64,000 nt of DNA from Coprinellus micaceus (lineage: Eukaryota > Basidiomycota > Agaricomycetes > Agaricales > Psathyrellaceae). Location: the NCBI GenBank assembly GCA_951394405.1, contig OX596340.1:930001-994000 (forward strand). The letters are read 5' to 3'. Of the stretch, positions 10,931 to 22,637 are shown piece after piece (the first letter of the stretch is position 1; each line of letters starts with the position of its first letter). Under the pieces are notes generated by a model, which was given only the letters and a program-made list of their open reading frames with translations, was not told where the DNA came from and did not search any database. Made by a program: the position numbers and the translations under genes.

Positions 10931-12387
10931 AGTTGACTTGAAGGGCGCGTTGGCGCTTTGTGGTTCAAACTCCGACAATCCTATTCAATTATCCGGGGCA
11001 GAGGAACGTACAGTATGTACACTCTTCCTCCTACTGATAGGTGCGACATCATTGACTCACCAGCCCAATCGCTATTTGTGTCCGCGGTTTCGCAGCGGCG
11101 GGCGTACCTACGCGCCTCTGCGCCCTCGGCGATATATCCCATCTTGCGGGGGGAGGGGGGATACGGCTCCTCGAGCGAAGCAGTTCCCCACGCCCCTACC
11201 TCCAATGACAACGGCGTTCTAGTTACGCAATCCCCCTCCCACCCGGGTACCTTAATCTTCGCATTTGAATGGGGAGTTAGATGTACGGGAAAGAACGTGA
11301 TATAGTCCAAGTCGCCCTATTCCCGTCTATCTCCCCGTGCAAACGTGAACGTGAACCACACTATCTCCAACCCCCAGTCCCTCACCCTCACCCAGCCTCA
11401 CCCGCATCCCTGCCCCACCAATCCCGCTCCGACCTCCAGACGCCCACGCGTTCAAGGAAAGAGAAGCCATTGTCCTCGAGCTCCGTCGTCCCAAGTAGGC
11501 TTAGGGAGCATTGAATTCTTGACATCGTCCATGTGAGTATCGCAGGTAATTATAAGTATGACGACACCATCCCATAATACCCTCGTCAATCCCTTCAATA
11601 GGCACATACCCTTTCGAGTACTACGCGAACCCCTTCCTTCCCCGCTTCTCTGTGACCTCATACCTTACACCCGGGAAACAGGTGTCAGGAAACGCACGGG
11701 AACGGAAGCCTAGTTTCTCTTGGCTCGCTCAGAGAACCTTGGGACGGACCCTACGACATCCCTCCCACTCCACACGGCATTTCGTTATCGAAGTAACGGT
11801 TTCGCCTGAGAAACGCCGCCATCCGTACGGATACCAATTCCGGGCTTTAAGATTAAAGTGAGAGGGCCGCACTTTCAATGAATTCAATATCTACAAACCG
11901 TTGACAAAGCGTTTCTCAAATCCACCCGCCTCCACGAAGCGACCAACACATAGAGTCGCAAAGATCTCCGGCGATGTAAACGACGTGGTAGTCGCGCAGA
12001 TGTACCCCCCAAGCCATCGCCGAGCCGGGAGGGGCGGGGCCACGCAGGTACCTGTCAAAACTTTAAAAAGGGAGCTCCCATCTCCCGTGTCCAGATTTAG
12101 CGTCCAGCGTTCAGGACTACGAGTAGATAGAGCTGGGCGTCGACATCGTTAGAATGAAATGTTTAGCGCCCATCCCAAGTCCATATTGGACCGTCCGACC
12201 GCGTCCACATCTGCGCAGAGTACGCCCGTCCTGTTGGTCTGTTGAAGGCTAGACGTCACTAGACCCCCGTCTACGCGCCCCAGGTTCTGTGCTGCGGTGG
12301 ACACCAGCGTGCAAGATGAGGCAAAACATTCTTGCCACCCACGGCCTCTGAGCACTGGCATCTCCCTGCCTTGGTCCCACCAGGTGC
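10931..12387. other. Intergenic region before NACHT paralog A
   Basis: About 1.45 kb with no coding stretch that I trust. It is the promoter side of the nuclease-kinase gene and the 3' side of paralog A. C-rich tracts occur near 11370-11440. Confidence 0.35.
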
Positions 12388-14831
12388 TTAGACGTCGCTA
12401 CCGAGGCTATCCAAGTAGAACGGAAGTTCCAGGAAGTCATCCACGTTGGATTTGTCTCGCCTCTCCCGGTCTGGGCGTCATTAGTTCGGGGGCGGCCTCA
12501 CATTCAAAAGGTTGTCCACCCACCGACGATCGGGGCAACCTGGTCGTGTAAAGTCGCATAGTGTTTTCGGATGGTGGTGATCAACTCTTGGTCTGTGTCC
12601 TATCACGTAGTTGAAGGAAACGTCACTCTCGGGGAAAGAGAGAACACATAGTCGCACCTTGTCTGTAGAATGCTCCAGGACCAAATAAAACAAACGGACA
12701 AGCCCTTCATTGTTTGAATGGCCGATGGGTACGGGGGAGAATGTGTACCATTCACCAGCCACCCAAGTCTTGAAGAACCTATCCCAGCCTTGGTCACGGG
12801 TGAAGCGAATGAAGGTCGCGTACAGGGTGTGAGAGATCTCATACTCCTTGGATTGTTCCGACCGGCTTGCTATATGGCGCATCCACCAAATGGTCGATGG
12901 CAGACTTTGAATGGCAGCCTTAACAATATCTGGGGATGTTCGTATGAACGGCGCAAGATGCTGCACAGGCGGATAAAACACACCTGGATCCGTACTGTCG
13001 CATATTTGACCCATCAAGCGTCCAACAACAAACTCGGCCACCAGCGTTGTCGAGCGATACAAGCCTTTGGATCGATTTGGCGTGTCCAAGAACTCGACGA
13101 ACGATCGGTGATACATGTGGAGGGTGCCGATGACATAGTACTCCCCGTTGAAAATGGGTTCGCCTGACACGCTCGCCAACGACCGCAGGTCCAGAGTGAT
13201 TGTGTCCAGGGCGTCGCGGTCCAGTCCCAGTAGAAGACAAAAGTCATTTGATTTTTGATAGCGCCGCACCACAATGAAAGATGAAGTCGCGAAGCTTGCG
13301 TTCCGATAGTGTTCGAATATGCGCAGGAGGACGATAAAATCATGGGGTGCATCAGGATTGGCTGCATCCCAGGCATCCTTGGCGTTGGACAGAATCCTCG
13401 TGTACACCAAGTCGAGCTCCGCGAAAGGCGTTACGGTTGATTGAGAGTTTTCATCCCTCCACCCAAGGACTGTTTTCAATCGTTTGACAGGAGATCCACG
13501 ACGCTCTGAGATGTACCTAATGACCGTCGCAACGTAGACAAACTGGCCACTTGCAGCCCTAACGAGGGACTCCACGTCTTCCTCCGCCGGCCAGAGAGGC
13601 CGTTGTGCAAGGGGATCGCTACTCCGAGCTCCAATCTCGCGAAGTCTTCTCCAGAGCGTCCTGCGAATGTCGTCGGTGGCATCGAAGTCGTCACTCAACC
13701 GCAGGTGATAGACGATCCCCTGCAGGTGGCCTTCTTCAAGAGCGGTGCGAACGGACAGCTCTGGTCTGCTGGCGAGGAAGACGCGAAATGGGATCCCACT
13801 GTCGCAAAGAAGGGATGCGTGGATAACGGACAGCAGCTCAGCTTGGTGTTGGTCGTCCAAACATTCGTCGAGCGCGTCGATAGTGATGAGGTATGGGAAG
13901 GAGGAGAATGTTGCAGGGTCTATCTGCGATCGGAGGCGCTCTACGGGTCCGACGACAAGCGCGTCTACCTGTGTCTTCAGTGACTTGCTGAAGATGAGGT
14001 GGTCATTATCCACTACTTCCCCGATCCATTGCCGAAGGCGCGGATGTCGTAGGCCCAGCTGATACGCAATGATTGGTACAATGGCAGAAACATTGTTTCT
14101 TTTCGGGTCGCTGGACAAGAAGAAACTTGCGGCAAGGGCCTTCGCCTCAGCGCAACTCTCGGCAATCGTTTGCTGTAATGCCGACTTTCCTGCACCGGCT
14201 GCACCGGTCATGCAAAGAAGACGCCTTGGAGACTCGCGGTCTTCAATCCAACTCGTTATGCTTTCCATGACATTAACGCGAGTGTCCTCATCAACTCTGG
14301 GAGGGTTGAACCGGGCGCTAGAGTCATATAGTGCACTGGGGGCCGTGTGTTCCAACAGCATCCTCCAACCTATAGCGGACGCAGTGGATGAAGACTCCGG
14401 GCCTAGTGACAACGCTTGAACATTTTGGAAATAATTGAGGCTCTCTAGCTGGAAATTGTTGGCGTTGGCCAAGAGGGATGGGAACCATCTGGAAACTTCA
14501 AGGTAGGGCGGGGAGTCGGTGGTGGGGAAGGGGTAGTTGAGGTAGCGGCGGGAGAAGCTGATAGGGCCGGTGTGGTGCTCATCAGGGTACCAAAATGTGC
14601 CTGAGGCTCGGTAGGGTCAGATTCCACCGTCAAGCCGTCAGCGACAGGTTGAATCGTTGGCGATGGGAGCGTAGGGCCGGTGCCGCTGGGCTGAGGAATA
14701 TGATCTGGAATCGAAGCAGGGACCCCACCTCGGTGATGCTCGCCCCTTGCCCCGCCCTTTACTTTGGGCTGGGACGAACCAAAGCCGAACAGCGATCCCA
14801 ACTTGAAGCCTTTCTTGGACTTGGTGGGCAT
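12388..14831 (-). pseudogene. NACHT/STAND protein paralog A, frameshifted
   Basis: Belongs to the local NACHT family of STAND P-loop NTPases, which act as signalling switches. The tag (FGFGSSQPKVKGG), the pre-NACHT motif (NANNFQLESLNYF), Walker A (GAAGAGKSAL), Walker B with acidic tail (LITIDALDEC), the FLASRPE sensor and the LSDDFDATDDIRR motif are all present. Exon ends by homology: main exon to 12984, then 12929-12658, 12599-12524 (76 nt) and 12470-12388. The N-terminal exon (ATG 14831) runs in one frame through its Pro/Ser-rich part, but the motif before NACHT continues in another frame. The shift lies at about 14480-14520, where intact paralogs B, C and E read straight through. Without correction the product stops at 14445 after 128 aa. 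It also lacks the GTCAGTG-type first intron. A sequencing error is the main alternative. Confidence 0.8.
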
Positions 14832-15431
14832 CTGGGCAGTTGATGACGGTTTGAAGTGGCCAACAACAAACCTCGAGCGTTGGATAATGTCCTGCGGCGT
14901 TGGCGGTGCTGCTGTGCATTCACACCACCCCGTGACTGGACCTACAGCCCAGATAAGCGCCCGTGGACCGTCGCAAGGATTCAGTTCCCTCCAATTCTAC
15001 GATTCAACGTGAAATGGGCGAAAAAGTGGTCTACGCGATCAATAGGTAGTGAGATAAGCGAATGAATAAGATGATGGTGTAATGCGAAGGCGTCAGGAAT
15101 GCGCCCTCACAAGCAGTACTGAAAGCAACGGTGTTTGCCACTGGATCATTTAATGAAGGGTGGACGTTAAGTGTCACCTCGCCCCAAGGCCTCATAGAGA
15201 AGCCAGTCCCACATTTGGGTATGTAGGTGCGGAACTCGTGGCTCGGCCGTGTCCGTTGGACTTTCATATCGACCAGGCAAAGGATGGTGGTCGGGCGTGC
15301 GCCCGTGTCCCCCATGGCCATGCGTGCCGGTATAGGCGGCTCCAAGTTCTATGCTGTTGGGTGCGTTGCTCCTCTAGAAATGAATAGGGTCGTTCTTGCC
15401 AAATCCCCTGATACACATTCCACACTCGTGG
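14832..15431. other. Spacer between NACHT paralogs A and B
   Basis: Holds the upstream element of A (14911-14964) and the 3' flank of B. No gene seen. Confidence 0.5.
14911..14964 (-). promoter_or_regulatory. Shared NACHT upstream element, copy at A
   Basis: On the gene strand: ACGGGCGCTTAT, a short spacer, then GTCACGGGGTGGTGTGAA, lying 80-133 bp before the ATG of A. The same two blocks recur before B, C, E and relic H, and in part before D. Function is inferred from position and conservation. Confidence 0.6.
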
Positions 15432-17825
15432 TTAGACACCGTCCTCGCTGTCGGATTCAGAGTAGGCCACGTTAAACGGGAGGACCTCAAAGTCGCTGCT
15501 ATTGGACATTTCCCGCTTCTCAAGAGCTGAAAGTTATCAGAGAGTCAGAGGTGGTAGGCCTACGTCAAGCGTATCACTTACCTATGAATGGGGCGATCTG
15601 TTCACGTAGGCTTGCGTAGTACGCCCGGAAGGTGGGAATTAACTCTTGATCAAGGTCCTATGGCACAGTTGAACGCTCCACGAAACGGAAGGCAAATGGT
15701 ATCGCACCTTGAGTGTGGAATACTCCAGAACCAAGGCAAGTAACCGAACAAGCCCTCCCTCAGTAGCATGGCCGATAGGAGAGTACTGTTCTGTATACCA
15801 TTCTCCAACCACCCAAGCCTTGAAGAACCTATCCCAGCCTCGGCCGCGGGTGAAACGAAGGAAAGCCTCATAAAGGCTGCGAGAGATCTCGTAAGCCTCG
15901 CTGGTTTCGAGCCTGCTCTCCATGTCGATCATCCACCAGATCGCTGATGGTAGGCTTTGAACTGCACCCTCAACAGCATCTGGGAGCGTACTGGTATGAG
16001 TAAGGTAAGATATTTTACGGACCTCAAACGCACCTGGATCCGTACCGTCACATACTTGGCGCATCAAGCAGCAGATGACGAACTCGGCCACCAGGATTGT
16101 TGAGCGATACAACCCTTTAGACCGGTTTGGGGTATCCAGGAATTCGACGAACGACCGGTGGTACAAATGGAGGGTGTCATAGGCCTCGCCTCCGAATGAG
16201 TCCTTGTCCAACACACTGACTAACGACCGAAGGTCCAGAGTGACCGTGTCCAGGGTGCTGTCGTCCAATCCCAAAAGGTGGCAAAACTCGTTGCTTTCGT
16301 GATACCGTCGTGTCACCAAGAACGACGACAGCGGGAAATCGGAGCCCCGGTAACACTCGAATATCCGCAAAAGGATGATGAAATCGTGAGGTGAACCAGG
16401 GTTAGCTACCTCCCAAGCTTCCTTTGCATTAGACAGAATGCCCATGTATAACAGGTCGAGCTCCGCAAAAAGCCTCGCTGCTGCCTGAGCCTCTCCGTGC
16501 CTGCACTCTAGGACCGTTTGGAGACGTTTAACAGGAGACCCACGGCGCTCTGAGATGTATCTGATGACCGTCGCGGCGTATACGAACTGGCCACTTGCAG
16601 CCCTAACGAGGGACTCGACATCCTCAGCTGTTGGCCAGATAGTCGGTCGCGCACGAGGATCGTTACTTCGGACTCCAATTTCGCGAAGTCTTCTCCAAAG
16701 CGTCCTGCGAATATCGTCGGAGGCATCGAAGTCGTCACTCAAGCGAAGGTGATAGGCGAGTCCGTCCAAGTGGCTTTCAAGTGCAGTTCGAACGGACAGC
16801 TCCGGTCTACTGGCGAGAAAGATACGAAACAGGATGTTGTCGCAACAAAGGAGGGTGGTGTGGATAACGGAGAGTAGCTCGGCTTGGTGTTGTTCATATA
16901 GACATTCATCGAGGGCATCGATGGTGATGAGATATGGTAGTGAGGAGAACACGGTCGGGTCCCTCTGCGATCGGAGGCGCTCAGCTGGTCCGACGACAAG
17001 CGCGTCCATCTGTGCCTTCAGTGACTTGCTGAAAATGAGGTGGTCGTTGTCCACCATTTCCCCGATCCATTGCCGAAGGTATGGATGTCGTAGGCCCAGC
17101 TGATATGCGATGGTTGGCACTACCGCAGAGAGGCAGTTCCTACTGGGGTCGCTGGACGAGAAGAAAAAGCTCGCGGCAAGGACCTTCGACTCGGCGCAGC
17201 GCTCGGCAATCGTTTGCTGTAATGCTGATTTTCCTGCGCCGGCTGCTCCCGTCATGCATAGCAATCGTGTCGGAGACTCGCGATCTTCAATCCAGGTCGT
17301 GACCCGTTCCATGACCTCAACACGGGTGTTTTCATCGACCCTTGGAGGGTTAAATCGCGCTCTTGAGTCATACAGTGCGCTGGGAGCTGTGTGTTCTAGC
17401 AACATCTTCCAACCTGCAACGTCCGGAGCCAGGTTCAGGTTCGAGGTTTGGGAGACTGCACTAAAGCACTGACCCGTATCGGACCTGGAGGGAGACGTTG
17501 CTTGATAGTAGTTGAAGTTTTGCAGATGAAAGTTGCTAGCGTTCGCGAACAGCGATGGTGAGGCACTGGGAGGCGTAGTATGTTGAGGAACCCCTGGCAG
17601 CGTTGGGACGGTCGGGCTCGGGGAAGGGAGTGATGGTGGCACCCCCAGGGCATCGTCGCTCGATTGGAGCGCCGGCGATGGCAAAGTACCACCTGTGGTG
17701 CTGGGCTGAGGGGCCTGATCTGAGATGCTAGTCCCATCGGGCCGGCGCTCGCCACTCGGCCCACCCTTGGGCTTGGATACAAACCCGAAGAGCGATTGGA
17801 TACCTCCTCTACACGTCAGAGCCAT
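15432..17825 (-). CDS. NACHT/STAND protein paralog B
   Basis: A STAND P-loop NTPase of the NACHT class, about 724 aa. Exons in phase: 17825-17474, 17413-16034, 15979-15708, 15657-15582 (76 nt), 15526-15432. Order of parts: divergent tag (SLFGFVSKPKGGPSGE), Pro/Ser-rich linker, pre-NACHT motif (NASNFHLQNFNYY), NACHT core with GAAGAGKSAL, LITIDALDEC and FLASRPELS, LRLSDDFDASDDIRR, the winged-helix-like LYHRSFVEFLDTPNRSK, a helical C-terminal part and a short acidic tail ending SESDSEDGV. No repeat sensor domain is seen. The start at 17825 is the first in-frame ATG; the longer frame begins at GTG. An out-of-frame ATG at 17913 opens a 34-codon upstream frame that begins MPKSN, like the usual tag, and overlaps the real start. 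Introns 1 (60 nt) and 2 (54 nt) are stop-free multiples of three. Confidence 0.87.
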
Positions 17826-17923
17826 CTCTATTGTGCGTTTGGGCGATGGTTGGAAAAGGGAGCAACACACAGACCCCGTTGAGCACGTTTCGCTGGCGGT
17901 TCGATTTCGGCATGATACTTGCC

Positions 17924-17966
17924 GTGCGTTCACACCACCCCGTGACCCATACTAAATAGACGCCCG
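17924..17966 (-). promoter_or_regulatory. Shared NACHT upstream element, copy at B
   Basis: GTCACGGGGTGGTGTGAACG plus a degraded second block (CGGGCGTCTAT on the gene strand), 99-141 bp before the ATG of B. Confidence 0.55.
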
Positions 17967-18421
17967 CCGCAAGAACTATCTACAGCCGTTTTCATAAAGG
18001 TGGGCCCTTGGCTGTCTGAAAAACCACATTGAAGTACCATATTGGTCATGTGTACCTTGCAGAAGACAGTCAATTTATTTTTCTGAAGGATCTAGTGGTC
18101 CCATCATGATAGTTCACGGGTGCCAAGGTGCCTGATTAGTGGTCTGGACACTACCCAAAGGCAGAACGACACACTGGCGACCCAAGGACGCAACCCAAAT
18201 TCCCAATAGGCCATCTATTTTTCTGCTGGGTAACCTTGGGGCTCCCCCGGCGTACGGGTCGTTTATCAAATTGTTTAGGGTCTGTTCGGATTGAATAATG
18301 ATCCTGGGATCTGCCACCTCTTGTTACAACCAGCCCTCGACGAGCCACGAAGCGAAACTCTATCGAGATCTCCCTCACAGAGAGCATGCCACGTCTGCAC
18401 GCATGGCCCAATTCGCAACTT
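17967..18421. other. Spacer upstream of paralog B
   Basis: No gene or repeat recognised. Confidence 0.4.
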
Positions 18422-18940
18422 TTACATCCACTCCCCGGGCATCCATCCACTTGAGCCGACCTTACCAGACACCCCTCCTTGAAACCATACCCGCGAATTC
18501 ATAGCACATGAACGGATAATCTTAACTGTAGCTATATTTTGCGCACTTGGAATATGAACAGTAGCAATGGGGATAAATTTAGTCAACGACGCAAGCTTGA
18601 CACTCCGCACGCGCGTGACGAATACTGAGGCAAAAATATCTGCCACCTCTTGGGTTGTAAGTCTGCCATGCACAGGGCCCTTGATAGGCGCTGATCGGGC
18701 GCCGTGCGTGAGGGTCGCCCGCGATACAATGATAGTACGTGGCTCTTGCCGATTATGAATACGGGTGTGTATCGCTCGTGATTTTGGGCTGTGTTTTGCG
18801 GCCTTACAAATGAGCGAGACCGTCGCTGCATTGTCGTGAGCGCCCGTTTCAATCGCCAGAGGGGTCCCATCCGTTTGTCGAGGGCCTAGTGGACCGTAGC
18901 CACTCTCACGAGTGTAAGAAGGAAAGAAATGCCTTGACAT
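18422..18940 (-). CDS. Possible small hypothetical protein (172 aa)
   Basis: One uninterrupted minus-strand frame from an ATG at 18940 to 18422, starting 26 bp downstream of the stop codon of paralog C on the same strand. The product is basic and Thr/Ala-rich, without membrane segment, signal or recognised motif. No splice structure or homolog in the window supports it, so it may be chance. Confidence 0.22.
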   Translation of the reverse strand: MSRHFFPSYTRESGYGPLGPRQTDGTPLAIETGAHDNAATVSLICKAAKHSPKSRAIHTRIHNRQEPRTIIVSRATLTHGARSAPIKGPVHGRLTTQEVADIFASVFVTRVRSVKLASLTKFIPIATVHIPSAQNIATVKIIRSCAMNSRVWFQGGVSGKVGSSGWMPGEWM

Positions 18941-18966
18941 CTGCTACTTCTTAGGTTTTAGCCTTT

Positions 18967-21581
18967 TTAGGCAGGGGACCCATGATGGACCCCAAAAACC
19001 AGTGACGAAAGATGGGGGATAATGCTGTCGGGGACTGCGGCGATAACTGCCCCCTGTTCACCCACGCTGGATTCGTGGACGGCCGTAGAACTTGGGGGGC
19101 TTGCAAACGGGAGTTCATCGAGCTGTAACGCGACGGGCTCTATCTCATGTCGTTCAAGGGCTAAAGTCCCATAATATATGAGTTCAAGCTCGATCTCGAA
19201 AGTTTGCGAGTCCACCGACCTGCGAGTCTGTGGATTTGCTGGTGCAGTTTCGCGTGATATTCCCGGATTGTCGTGAGCAATGCAAGGTCGGAATCCTGAG
19301 AGCTCGTTGAGAGGAATTCGATTATGAGGGTTAAACCACACTCAATGACCTTTACTTTGGCGTATCCCAAGACCAAGATGAAAAGGCGACCGAGTCCGGT
19401 CTCTGTCGCGGTTGCGGGACCAAACATGCCGCTCAACTCGGTGTACCATTCCCCGGCCTTCCATGTTTCGAAGAACAAAACCCAACCGTCGTCGCGGGTG
19501 AATTGGAGGAATTCCTCATACAATTTATGTGTGAGCTTGTAGCCGACTTGGGGGTTCGAAAGAGTTTCTGAGTCAATCATTCGATAGATGGATGACTGTA
19601 AGCTTCTGATCGCTCCATCGGCGATGTCTGACAGCGAAGGTGACTGACGTGAATAACAGAGAGCGCCCATGTGAAGATCATAACTCGTACCTGGGCTGGG
19701 AGCGTGGCATGCTTGTCGCATTAAGCGCCCGACGATGAACTCATCCACCAAAACCCTTGGGCGATATAGGGTTTTTGCCCGGCTCTCTGTGTTCAGGAAT
19801 TCCGAGAACGACCGATGGTACAGATGGAGGTAATCGCACTCCCCTCCATGCAACGTTTTCGAGTTTGTCCCCGTCACCCTAACCAATGAGCGGAGGTCCA
19901 AAGTGATCGTATCCAGAAGTGTGTCGTCGAGCCCCAGCAAAAGACAAAAGTCATCGCTTTCATGATACTTGGGTATCACTAAGTAGGATGAGTACGCATA
20001 GCCTGCGTTTCGGTAGCGCTCAAATACCCGCAGGAGGGTGACGAAGTCGTAAGATGAGCCAGGATTAGAAGCGTCCCAAGCTTCCTTGGCGTTTGATAGG
20101 ATGGTCAGGTAGAGCAAGTCGAGCAGTGCAAACGGTTCGATGGTAGGTTGGTTCCTTCCTCTCCCCCAGTCCAGCACGGTCTGCAACCGCTGGACAGCGG
20201 AACCCCGGCGTTCGGAGATATACCGGATGGCCGTGGCAACGTATATGAATTGACCACTCGCGGCGTGAACGAGGTCGTCCACATCTTCCACCGTCGGCCA
20301 TAAATGAGGTTGTACGCGGGGATCCTGACTCCGACGCCCGATCTCACGAAGACTTCTTGAAGCCATCCTGCGAATGTCCTCGGTGGCATCGAAGTCGTCA
20401 CTCAACCGTAGGTGGTAGACGAATTTTTCTAGATAACCCTCGATGGCAGTTCGGATAGACAATTCAGGTCGACTTGATAGGAAAATGCGAAATGGGGTTT
20501 TTTCGCTGAGCAAGAGAGACGTGTGTATTACAGAGAGGAGCTCTCTCTGACGCCTCTCTTCGTTGCATTCGTCAAGTCCGTCGATTGTTATGAGAAATGG
20601 AACTGAAAACGCTGGGGCTGAGGCCATGTGTCGCTGAAAGCGCTCAACCGGCCCTACGACAAGAGCGTCCATCTGTGTCTTCAAGGACCTGTTGAAGATT
20701 AGATGGTCGTCGTCCACAGCCTCTCCGATGAAGTGGCGGAGCTGCGAATGGTGTAGGCCCAGTTGATATGCGATGGTTGGAACGAAGCCCAAGTTGTGGT
20801 TTCGAGTTGGGTCCGTGGACGAGAAGAAAAAGCTGGCGGCAAGGATCTTTGAATGGGCGCACTTCTCGGAGATAGTTTGCTGCAATGCCGATTTACCAGC
20901 ACCTGCTGCGCCGGTCATACAAAGTAGACGTATTGGCGATTCACGGTCTTCTATCCAACTCGTGATTTCTTCAATGACTTGGAGGCGTGTGTCCTCATCA
21001 CACCTTGGCGGGTCGAACCGAGCTGTCGAGTCGTATAGTGCGCCGGGAGCTGTGTGTTCCAATAACATCCTCCAACCTACACCAGCAGAAGGCGAAGTCA
21101 GGACCATCAAGCATGAGGCTCGGAGACGCTCTGTGTTGAATCACTGACCTGTAGCAGATCTGGATGAAGAATCCAGACCTGGTGACGGTGCTTGATGATA
21201 GTAATTGAGGTTTTGCAGGTGGAAATTCTGAGCATTGGCAAACAGGGATGCCGAAGCACTATGAGGGGTAAGCTGAGGCGGTGGTGAAGGGAAGCCTGGG
21301 GCCGGGGTAGGAGAAGATGACAGAGCGAGGAGGTTTCCCATCACGATCCCGGAATCCAACCGAGGCTCAACGGCGTCGGCTTGCGTCGTCGGGACATCAC
21401 TGGGGGCAAGGCGGGGTGCTAATGGAAAGGTAGCGCCAGCGCCGGGGGGTTGATTTGGGCCCCTTCTAGTTGCTATCTCGTCTGGCCGACTTTCGCCGCT
21501 TGGCCCGCCTTTGACTTTCGGCCTGGATGAACCAAACCCAAAAAACGATTTGAAGTAGGCTCTCCTAGACTTGGGAGGCAT
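18967..21581 (-). CDS. NACHT/STAND protein paralog C
   Basis: Complete, about 788 aa. Exons in phase: 21581-21149, 21076-19691, 19627-19350, 19295-19220 (76 nt), 19160-18967. Tag MPPKSRRAYFKSFFGFGSS and KVKGGPSGE, Pro/Ser linker, motif NAQNFHLQNLNYYHQ, then NACHT with GAAGAGKSAL, LITIDGLDEC and FLSSRPELS, IRRMASRSLREIG, and LYHRSFSEFLNTESRAK. The last exon encodes a 64-residue tail that is longer than in A, B and D and not acidic. Intron 2 is 63 nt and intron 3 is 54 nt; both are stop-free and in frame, so a naive ORF runs from 21110 to 19161. Likely a nucleotide-controlled oligomerising signalling protein of fungal NLR type; partner unknown. Intact by every check I could make. Confidence 0.88.
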
Positions 21582-21660
21582 CTGTGGGGTGATGGTTGGG
21601 AGTACTAAATGAACGAAGCCTCGTTGGGAACACGTTCTGGGCTCGGAGGCGGCACACTTG

Positions 21661-21702
21661 CTGTGCGTTCACACCATCCCGTGACCACAAATAAGCGCCC
21701 GT
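21661..21702 (-). promoter_or_regulatory. Shared NACHT upstream element, copy at C
   Basis: Gene strand reads ACGGGCGCTTAT, spacer, GTCACGGGATGGTGTGAACG, 80-121 bp before the ATG of C. One of the best-preserved copies. Confidence 0.65.
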
Positions 21703-22637
21703 CGCAGAAGAATTGACCCTCCCCCGCTGTTCCCTCTTATGTAGGAGTCACCGTATAGCAATTCGACTGAATTCGAGGGCGGTGATAAGATAGGGGAGCC
21801 GAATGAACGAATACAATGATGGTAAATGCCACGATAACAAATATGTACGTACCCGAACAAGCAGGAGGTTGAAAGCAACGATGGTGAGGTGGATCATGAT
21901 TGGCCCAAGGGCGGGCGTTGGTTGAATGTCAGTGAGAGAGGGAAACGAAGTATCGGCGTGACGACGTAGGGAAGCCCGTTAAGTGTGTAGTCCGAGAGAA
22001 ATGATGTAGGGAAAATGCGGGAGGTAGTCGACTGTGCTATACATACAGGTCCGAGATGTACAAGGATATCTGTCACGATTCCGACATCAGCAACTCGGTG
22101 TGTGGTATGAACAGGCCATGTCGTTGTCGTCAAACGTCGGTCGGAGGGTGCGAGACCGGGGGAGAGGGGGGTCTGTGGTGAGGATGAGGGAGGATGAGGG
22201 AGGGGGAACGGCGGATGGGGAGAGTTCAGCGAAGGGGCGTTCTTTGGCGAGCCGGAGCCCTAGTTCCGTTGTTCGCAGTGCCCTCAACGTCTTTTGTTGT
22301 GGGTGGCTGTAATGTGCGAGACGGCGTTCAACCCAACATGGACGCCATGCGGAAACGTCGTGAGCTTCGAGCTTCCCAGCCCGCAGTGTCGCCATCGTGG
22401 TGTCCAGCCATTGGGCACCGTCTTCTATAATCGGCCGAGGACTCCAGCCCGTCGGCCTCCTTTATGTGAGTCTAACTTGGATACAAATACATACATAGGA
22501 AGGGCGACGGGGAAGCCATGTTGAACCTGACCGGTTGGCGATTCCTCTGACCAAGGTCGGAACGGGTGTGGTTGCGTCTCACCAAGGTGTGTGCGTATGT
22601 ATCGAAGGAAAGCTGGGAGTATCCGGCCTGCGTCCTA
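21703..22637. other. Intergenic region between paralog C and the carrier gene
   Basis: About 0.9 kb, no gene recognised. The two flanking genes are both on the minus strand, so this is the promoter side of C and the 3' side of the carrier. Confidence 0.4.

Noticed and set aside
10938..12350. Short frames upstream of the nuclease-kinase gene.
   Set aside because: None exceeds about 115 codons, and none has a convincing start, splice plan or motif.
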